DNA of 11,995 nucleotides from JALGVA01 sp964617715 (GTDB lineage: Bacteria; Armatimonadota; Zipacnadia; Zipacnadales; UBA5352). The translations under genes were made by a program, and so were the position numbers. Shown in pieces: positions 8,062 through 11,995 of the stretch. The notes under the pieces are model-generated. The model saw only the letters and a list, made by a program, of their open reading frames with translations. It made no database searches and was not told where the DNA came from. The first letter of the stretch is position 1, and the number at the start of each line of letters is the position of its first letter. The stretch covers positions 1-11,995 of the forward strand of contig CAZTZN010000145.1 of NCBI GenBank assembly GCA_964617715.1. The letters run 5' to 3'.

Positions 8062-9186
8062 TCAGCGGAGGTCGGGGCGCATCGTGCGTCCGCCCAGCAC
8101 CTCTCGCAACGTCGTGATGAAGGTCTCGTTCTGCTCGCGGGTGCCGATGGTCACGCGGATGAAGCTGGGGAGGCCGAAGATCTCGCCGGTGCGCACGGTG
8201 ACCCCCCGCCGCATCAGTTGATCGAAGCACTCGACGCTGTCCATCCCCACGTCCACGAAGATGAAGTTCGCCTGCGTGGGCACGAACTCGAGGCCCATCT
8301 GCTCGAACTGTGCGGACAGGAATTCGCGGCCCTCGCGGTTCACGTCCACACAGTGGCGCATGTGCTCGACATCACGCAACGCGGCCACAGCCGCATCCTG
8401 CGCGATCGAGGATACATTGAAGGGCTCCCGCACCTGCTTGAGCGCCTCGGTGATGTCCACAGGCGCAATGCCGTAGCCGATACGCAGGCCCGCCAGGGCG
8501 TAGGCCTTCGAGAACGTGCGCAGCACCGCGCAGCGCCGGCCGGCACGCACATACTCGAGCGTGTCCGGGCAGTCGTCGGCGTCCACGTACTCGAAGTAGG
8601 CCTCGTCGAAGACGACGATGCAGGTGTCGGGGACGCGCTCCATGAAGGCCGCGACCTCGTCGGCGGTGACGATGGTCCCGGTCGGGTTGTACGGGTTCGA
8701 GATGAACACGAGCTTCGTGCGCTCATCGATGGCGTCGGCCATCGCGTCGAGATCGTGGCGGAAGTCACGGTGCTCAATCACGCGCTCCTGGGCGCCCATC
8801 AGCCGCGCGGTGTGCGGGTAGAGCGCAAAGGGCGGCTCCATGAACACCAGGTTGTCGGCGGGGTCCACGAAGGCGAGGCCCAGCATGTGAATGACCTCGT
8901 CTGAGCCGCGGCCGATCACAATCGTGTCCGCATCCACGTCCAGCCGCGCCGCCAGCTCCGCCGTCAGGGCGGCGCACTGTGGGTCGGGGTAGATATGCGC
9001 CTGCGCGGCCGCCTGCGCCATCGCCTCGATCACATGGGGCGACGGGCCGATGGGGTTCTCGTTCGAGGCCAGCTTGATGACCCTCTCGATGCCCAGCTCG
9101 GCCATCACCTCGGCCGAGGACTTGCCGGGCGAGTAGGGCACGATGCGCTTGACGGTATCACGGATCAGCTCGTCGGCCTTCGCCAC
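8062..9186 (-). CDS. hisC: Histidinol-phosphate aminotransferase, probably also aromatic aminotransferase
   Basis: PLP-dependent class I/II aminotransferase of 374 residues. The sequence shows KLASNENPIGPSP (38-50), GRGSDEVI (92-99), SNPYNPTGT (163-171), FDEAYFEY (193-200, Asp194 and Tyr197) and the PLP lysine K227 in TFSKAYALAGLRIGY. These match HisC rather than other aminotransferases. The GTG at 9186 has GGAGG 8 bases upstream. No other his gene is present, and it sits directly before the DAHP synthase and tyrA. It may therefore also transaminate phenylpyruvate or hydroxyphenylpyruvate, as HisC of Bacillus subtilis does in its aromatic cluster (established for that enzyme, inferred here). 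It starts 36 bases after prs. Confidence 0.93.
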   Translation of the reverse strand: MAKADELIRDTVKRIVPYSPGKSSAEVMAELGIERVIKLASNENPIGPSPHVIEAMAQAAAQAHIYPDPQCAALTAELAARLDVDADTIVIGRGSDEVIHMLGLAFVDPADNLVFMEPPFALYPHTARLMGAQERVIEHRDFRHDLDAMADAIDERTKLVFISNPYNPTGTIVTADEVAAFMERVPDTCIVVFDEAYFEYVDADDCPDTLEYVRAGRRCAVLRTFSKAYALAGLRIGYGIAPVDITEALKQVREPFNVSSIAQDAAVAALRDVEHMRHCVDVNREGREFLSAQFEQMGLEFVPTQANFIFVDVGMDSVECFDQLMRRGVTVRTGEIFGLPSFIRVTIGTREQNETFITTLREVLGGRTMRPDLR

Positions 9187-9222
9187 GTCGGTCTCCTCCT
9201 CGGCACGTCCGGGCCGGCCACG

Positions 9223-10197
9223 TCAGCCCTGATCAACAATCTGCGTGAGAAGTTGACTGACCGAGCGGTTCTCATGGATGCACCGCACCGCCTGGGCCAG
9301 CAGCGGGGCCACCGAGACCACGGTGATGTTGTCGGGCAGATCCGGGCGCAGTGGGAGGGTGTCGGTGGTATACAGCGCGCTGATGGCCGACTCGCCGATC
9401 AGCCTGGGCGCGTCGCCGCACATGATGGCGTGGGTGACGCACGCATTCACCTCGATCGCCCCCGCTTCAATGACCTCGGTGGCGGCGTTTACGATGGTGC
9501 TGCCGCCGAAGATGAAGTCATCAACCAGGAGCGCGCGCTTGCCCGTAAGTTCGCCCACGGTCTCGACCGTGTGCGCCAGCTCCACGTTCTCCTCGGGGTG
9601 GCGCTTGAAGATCACGGCGATGCCGCAGCCGAGCTTGCGGGCGACGTCGGTGGCGCGCTCCACCGCCCCGGCGTCGGGCGCCACGATCACGGTGTTGGGC
9701 CCGGTCAGGCCCTCGCGCCGGAACACATTGAGGAACACCGGCAGGTTGGGCAGGTGGTCCATGGGGATGTCGAAGAAGCCCTGGATAGCGCCCTCGTGCA
9801 GATCCATGGTGACGATGCGGTCCGCACCGGCGGCGACGGTGAGGTCGGCGACCACGCGGGCCGAGATGGGCTCACGGCCGCGGAACTTGCGCTCCTGCTT
9901 GCTGTAGGGGTACCAGGGGATGACGGCGGTGATGCGCTCGGCCGAGGCGCGCCGGGCCGCATCGATCATCAGCCACAGCTCCAGCAGCCGGTCGCTGACC
10001 TGACCACCGAAGGATTGGAAGACGAAGACGTCGTTGCCGCGCACGTTCTCGTGGAGCTGCACGCGGATCTCGTCGTTCGACCACTTGCCGACCGTGGCCT
10101 CGGAGAGACGCGTCCCCAGTGCCTCCGCGACGTCTCGGGCGAGCTGGATGCAGCCGTTCCCGGTGAAGATATTCAGATTGCTCAACGTCGGTCCCAT
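9223..10197 (-). CDS. prs: Ribose-phosphate pyrophosphokinase (PRPP synthetase)
   Basis: Makes PRPP from ribose-5-phosphate and ATP, the precursor of histidine, tryptophan, purines, pyrimidines and NAD. The 324 residues are full length: FTGNG near the start, SNDEIRVQLHENVRGNDVFV (40-59), the ATP segment PWYPYSKQERK (94-104), GREPISARVVADL (107-119), MDLHEGAIQGFFD (131-143, His134) and the phosphoribosyl loop VDDFIFGGST (225-234). Several usual residues differ. The E. coli loop DDMIDTGGT is DDFIFGGST here, the catalytic KRR is KRH (198-200), and ARQDRK is SKQERK. It is first in the operon, behind the leader and terminator hairpin. Upstream of the ATG lies GGGAGACGGAGAC. A paralogue with altered activity cannot be excluded, but the fold call is firm. 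Confidence 0.93.
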   Translation of the reverse strand: MGPTLSNLNIFTGNGCIQLARDVAEALGTRLSEATVGKWSNDEIRVQLHENVRGNDVFVFQSFGGQVSDRLLELWLMIDAARRASAERITAVIPWYPYSKQERKFRGREPISARVVADLTVAAGADRIVTMDLHEGAIQGFFDIPMDHLPNLPVFLNVFRREGLTGPNTVIVAPDAGAVERATDVARKLGCGIAVIFKRHPEENVELAHTVETVGELTGKRALLVDDFIFGGSTIVNAATEVIEAGAIEVNACVTHAIMCGDAPRLIGESAISALYTTDTLPLRPDLPDNITVVSVAPLLAQAVRCIHENRSVSQLLTQIVDQG

Positions 10198-10249
10198 GTC
10201 TCCGTCTCCCTGCCATGCGTGTTGGACAGCCGAGCGTCCGCGGCACAGG

Positions 10250-10278
10250 AAAACGCCGCGGCTGGTGTCCGCGGCGTT
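10250..10278 (-). terminator. Attenuator terminator hairpin upstream of prs
   Basis: Perfect 10 bp inverted repeat AACGCCGCGG / CCGCGGCGTT with a 7-base loop (ACACCAG), running into four U on the minus-strand RNA (CGUUUUCC). On the plus strand the same hairpin is followed by GGGATGG, so termination is directional toward prs. It begins 24 bases after the leader-peptide stop and ends 52 bases before the prs ATG. With no gene other than the leader ORF to terminate, an attenuator is the simplest reading. The U tract is short, so termination efficiency is uncertain. Confidence 0.75.
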
Positions 10279-10326
10279 GGGATGGGTCGCTATGGGGCGC
10301 TGCTAGCCGACTTCCCTCCGCCACGG
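10269..10326 (-). promoter_or_regulatory. Possible antiterminator pairing between leader ORF and terminator 5' arm
   Basis: On the minus-strand RNA, CCGUGGCG (10326 down to 10319, in the Pro-Trp-Arg codons) can pair over 8 bp, one of them U-G, with CGCCGCGG (10276 down to 10269), the 5' arm of the terminator. The same CCGUGG segment can instead pair with CCACG in the two preceding His codons (10339 down to 10335), or form a 7 bp bulged hairpin CCUCGCC/GGCGGAGG. These are the 1:2, 2:3 and 3:4 alternatives of a classic attenuator. The pairings were found by eye; no folding energies were computed. Confidence 0.5.
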
Positions 10327-10380
10327 GCGAGGCGCGTGGTGACTGTGATAACCGTAGTAGTACCACATCGCAGCGGTCAT
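10303..10380 (-). CDS. Leader peptide with Trp, Tyr and His codons (attenuator)
   Basis: A 25-codon ORF starting at ATG 10380 and ending in TAG. The N-terminal half reads MTAAMWYYYGYHSHH, followed by a Pro/Arg-rich tail with a second Trp. Ten of the first 15 codons are Met, Trp, Tyr or His, far from the Ala/Arg/Gly bias of real and random frames here. GGAG at 10389-10392 lies 8 bases before the ATG; an in-frame GTG at 10386 is a less likely start. It sits just downstream of a sigma70-like promoter and just upstream of a terminator hairpin. Ribosome stalling at Tyr or His codons for want of charged tRNA would mask the His-codon segment and favour the antiterminator. The peptide itself probably has no function. 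This is inferred from architecture, with no experimental support. Confidence 0.75.
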   Translation of the reverse strand: MTAAMWYYYGYHSHHAPRPWRREVG

Positions 10381-10414
10381 GGCCACGTCTCCGCAGATCC
10401 GGGAGTACAGCGCA

Positions 10415-10438
10415 CCTGTGTGCATAAACTAACACAGG
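10415..10438. promoter_or_regulatory. Operator-like inverted repeat over the -10 box
   Basis: Perfect 7-base arms CCTGTGT and ACACAGG separated by 10 bases that include the -10 hexamer of the prs promoter. The downstream arm lies about at the transcription start. The size and placement fit a site for a dimeric repressor. It does not match the TrpR or TyrR consensus sequences I know, so no regulator can be named. Confidence 0.5.
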
Positions 10439-10454
10439 CCCATTACCCTGTCAA
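10426..10454 (-). promoter_or_regulatory. Sigma70-like promoter of the prs-aromatic operon
   Basis: A perfect -35 hexamer TTGACA (10454 to 10449), a 17-base spacer and a -10 of TAGTTT (10431 to 10426). A start near 10419 would leave about 39 untranslated bases before the leader peptide. The -10 is a moderate match (TA....T), but the spacing and the AT-rich island in GC-rich DNA support it. Confidence 0.65.
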
Positions 10455-10492
10455 GGCGGGCAGGGCGCCCTCCGCGGACGGCCCCAGCGGGC

Positions 10493-10521
10493 TTGACCCC
10501 CCAGCCCCGACGGCCTACAAT
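10493..10521 (+). promoter_or_regulatory. Sigma70-like promoter of the cation efflux gene
   Basis: TTGACC (10493-10498), 17 bases, TACAAT (10516-10521): five of six matches in each hexamer. It points to the cation diffusion facilitator and is back to back with the prs promoter, the two -35 boxes being 38 bases apart. A start near 10528 gives about 84 bases of 5' UTR, with a small CGGCC/GGCCG stem but no riboswitch that I recognise. Confidence 0.65.
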
Positions 10522-10611
10522 CAACTTGCGCGGCCGCGGATGGCGGCGCCAATGTGCACGGCCACCGTCGGCCGATTGGCGTACCTCTACCTCACGGGAA
10601 CAGGCGGCATC

Positions 10612-11523
10612 ATGGACGCTCAGCAGCGCGGACGAGCCACCACGCGCGTCGCAACGCTCTCGGTGGCTTCGAACACCCTCCTCGTGATCCTCAAGCTCAT
10701 CGTCGGCATCGCCATCGGCTCGGTGGCGGTTCTCTCGGAGGCCGTACACTCGGGCATGGACCTGGTCGCGGCGCTGATCGCGCTGTTTGCGGTGCGCACC
10801 GCCGCACGCCCTCCCGACGAGGACCATCCCTACGGTCACGGCAAGGCCGAGAACATCTCCGGCACCATTGAGGCGCTGCTGATCTTCGGGGCGGCGGCCT
10901 ACATCATCTACGAGGCCGTCCGCAAGCTCATGGGCGAGTATCAGGTCGAGAGCCTCGGCTGGGGCATCGGCGTGATGGGGCTGTCGGTGGTGGTCAACAT
11001 CGTTGTCTCCGAGATGCTTTTCCGCACTGCGCGCGCCACCGAGTCGGTTGCGCTCGAGGCCGATGGCTGGCACCTGCGCACCGATGTGTGGACGTCCGCG
11101 GGCGTGCTCGGCGCGCTGGGCTTCATCTCGCTCACAGAGCGCTACGCGCCCGCGCTGCACTTTCACTGGATGGACCCGGCGGCGGCAATCGGGGTCGCGC
11201 TGCTGATCATCCACGCAGCGTGGCGGCTCACCGTGGCCTCGGCGCGCGATCTCATGGACGTGGCGCTGCCCGAACAGGAGGAGCGGGTGATCTGTGCGGT
11301 GCTTGAGCAACAACGTCCCCGGTTGTGCGGCTATCACAAGCTGCGCACGCGCAAGTCGGGGAGCCAGCGCTTCGTGGATGTGCACGTGCTGGTCGATCCG
11401 GAGATGACCGTCGCCGCCTCACACGCGATGGCGGACGAAATCGTGGCGACCATCCAGCAGGCGCTCCCGCGGGTCGGGGTCACCGTGCACATCGAGCCCT
11501 GCGAGGGTGCAGACCCGGACTGA
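10612..11523 (+). CDS. Cation diffusion facilitator family metal exporter
   Basis: Inner-membrane metal-ion/proton antiporter of 303 residues, typical for the family. About six membrane helices fit between residues 15 and 205, followed by a cytosolic C-terminal domain. Metal-site residues are visible: His46 and Asp50 in SEAVHSGMDL (helix 2) and His154 and Asp158 in DGWHLRTD (helix 5). DHPYGHGKAE (71-80) lies between helices 2 and 3. In the C-terminal domain GYHKLRTRKSG (240-250), His271 and His293 match the cytosolic metal site of YiiP. Zn2+ is plausible, but Fe2+, Co2+, Cd2+ or Mn2+ are possible. In-frame ATGs at 10540 and 10552 would add 24 or 20 residues unlike the family. The ATG at 10612 has only a weak AGGCGG site. 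The only plus-strand gene, it converges with folB, with 9 bases between stops. Confidence 0.93.
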   Translation: MDAQQRGRATTRVATLSVASNTLLVILKLIVGIAIGSVAVLSEAVHSGMDLVAALIALFAVRTAARPPDEDHPYGHGKAENISGTIEALLIFGAAAYIIYEAVRKLMGEYQVESLGWGIGVMGLSVVVNIVVSEMLFRTARATESVALEADGWHLRTDVWTSAGVLGALGFISLTERYAPALHFHWMDPAAAIGVALLIIHAAWRLTVASARDLMDVALPEQEERVICAVLEQQRPRLCGYHKLRTRKSGSQRFVDVHVLVDPEMTVAASHAMADEIVATIQQALPRVGVTVHIEPCEGADPD

Positions 11524-11532
11524 GCGCGGGTC

Positions 11533-11895
11533 CTACTGGTCGCGCCGGCGCGTGATCTCCACCTCGGCGTAGTCGATCAGGCCCCCAAGCGGCACACTGG
11601 CCTTGCGAACCCGCACGGTAGTCTCCTCCACCGCAAAGCGGTCGAGAACGGCTTCCGCGACGGCGTGCGCAAAGGCCTCGAGCAGTCGGAAACGGCGGGA
11701 GTGCTGGATCTCGGAGACGAGCTGATAGACCGCCTTGTAGTCCACCGTGTCGGCGACCGCGTCGCTCTCGCCCGCAGGCCGCAGGTCCAGGCCCAGCTCA
11801 ACATCGACCTGGAAGCGCCCCCCGAGGTCGCGTTCCGACGCCGCCACGCCATGATGCCCGTAGAAGCTCATGTTGTGGATGCGTATCCGGTCCAT
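11533..11895 (-). CDS. folB: Dihydroneopterin aldolase
   Basis: Cleaves 7,8-dihydroneopterin to 6-hydroxymethyl-dihydropterin and glycolaldehyde in folate synthesis. The 120 residues match the usual FolB length. Motifs are MDRIRIHNMSFYGHHGV (1-17) with Glu21, DTVDYKAVYQLV (49-60), LLEAFAHAVAEAVL (71-84, Glu73 for pterin binding) and VRVRKASVPLGG (94-105) with the catalytic lysine at 98. The ATG at 11895 gives the standard N-terminus. No GGAGG-like site precedes it, and the histidine kinase stop lies only 11 bases upstream, so it may depend on coupled translation. No folP or folK is visible. Family members can also epimerise dihydroneopterin. Confidence 0.95.
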   Translation of the reverse strand: MDRIRIHNMSFYGHHGVAASERDLGGRFQVDVELGLDLRPAGESDAVADTVDYKAVYQLVSEIQHSRRFRLLEAFAHAVAEAVLDRFAVEETTVRVRKASVPLGGLIDYAEVEITRRRDQ

Positions 11896-11906
11896 GGCGG
11901 CGGGGC

Positions 11907-11995
11907 TCAGTCCGCGGGCTGGTGCTTGGGGATGATCGACCGGAAGGTGCTGCCCTCGCCCACGGTGCTCTCGATCTCCATGCGGCCGCCGTGGG
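11907..11995 (-). CDS. Sensor histidine kinase, C-terminal end only
   Basis: The last 29 codons of a gene entering from the right edge. They read HGGRMEIESTVGEGSTFRSIIP and then seven residues before TGA. His-Gly-Gly-Arg, a beta strand with ES, then GxGSTF is the end of the HATPase_c domain (G2 box) of two-component sensor kinases. Nothing can be said about its signal or partner. It is followed by folB after 11 bases, so they may share a transcript. Confidence 0.85.
   Translation of the reverse strand, partial: HGGRMEIESTVGEGSTFRSIIPKHQPAD

Noticed and set aside
10198..10440. T-box or other known riboswitch upstream of prs
   Set aside because: No T-box-like conserved bulge or specifier stem could be found by eye, and the leader ORF with hairpin explains the region better. 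A covariance-model search would settle it.
8995..10611. Upstream part of the 842-codon plus-strand frame that ends in the metal exporter, suggesting a fusion protein
   Set aside because: The region before 10612 is antisense to hisC and prs or lies in the intergenic region, and the CDF family length is met from 10612 onward.
10429..11385. 318-codon minus-strand frame opposite the metal exporter
   Set aside because: His/Arg-rich shadow; the plus strand encodes clear membrane helices and metal-site motifs.
11524..11532. Bidirectional terminator between the metal exporter and folB
   Set aside because: Only 9 bases separate the stops, and no hairpin with a U tract is visible there.
1..11995. CRISPR array, insertion sequence or tRNA
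   Set aside because: No regularly spaced repeats, transposase frame, terminal inverted repeats or cloverleaf were seen on reading both strands.

Overview
The window is GC-rich bacterial DNA, densely coding and intron-free, with GGAGG-type ribosome binding sites, frequent GTG starts and 0-8 base gene junctions. No ribosomal RNA, tRNA or mobile element is visible, so the taxon can only be guessed. A hisC-aroF-tyrA-aroA-cmk-plsC string with a type I-beta DAHP synthase fits high-GC, mostly uncultured lineages such as Armatimonadota, Chloroflexota or deep Firmicutes-like groups. That is inference, not identification.

Positions 1-10197 hold ten genes on the minus strand that read like one operon. 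In transcription order they are prs (PRPP synthetase), hisC, a type I-beta DAHP synthase (aroF type), tyrA, aroA, cmk, plsC, a nitroreductase, an FGGY pentulokinase-like gene and mgtE, whose last residues are cut by the window edge. The first five make or use precursors of histidine, tryptophan and tyrosine. cmk and plsC serve nucleotide and phospholipid synthesis. The last three have no obvious link to aromatic synthesis and may simply share the transcript.

Positions 10198-10611 are the only long non-coding stretch and the most interesting part. Reading toward prs it holds a sigma70-like promoter (TTGACA, 17 bases, TAGTTT). A 7+7 base inverted repeat brackets the -10 box. Next come a 25-codon leader ORF containing Met-Trp-Tyr-Tyr-Tyr-Gly-Tyr-His-Ser-His-His, and a perfect 10 bp GC-rich hairpin ending in four U. 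An 8 bp antiterminator pairing between the leader ORF and the 5' arm of the terminator can be drawn. This is the architecture of a trp/his-type transcription attenuator. Its Trp, Tyr and His codons match the products that depend on prs, hisC, aroF and tyrA. I do not know of a described leader that reads these three amino acids together ahead of a prs-hisC-aroF-tyrA-aroA operon, but I cannot search.

From the same intergenic region a good promoter on the plus strand (TTGACC, 17 bases, TACAAT) drives a cation diffusion facilitator metal exporter. It converges with folB (dihydroneopterin aldolase, minus strand), which lies just downstream of the last codons of a sensor histidine kinase entering from the right edge.
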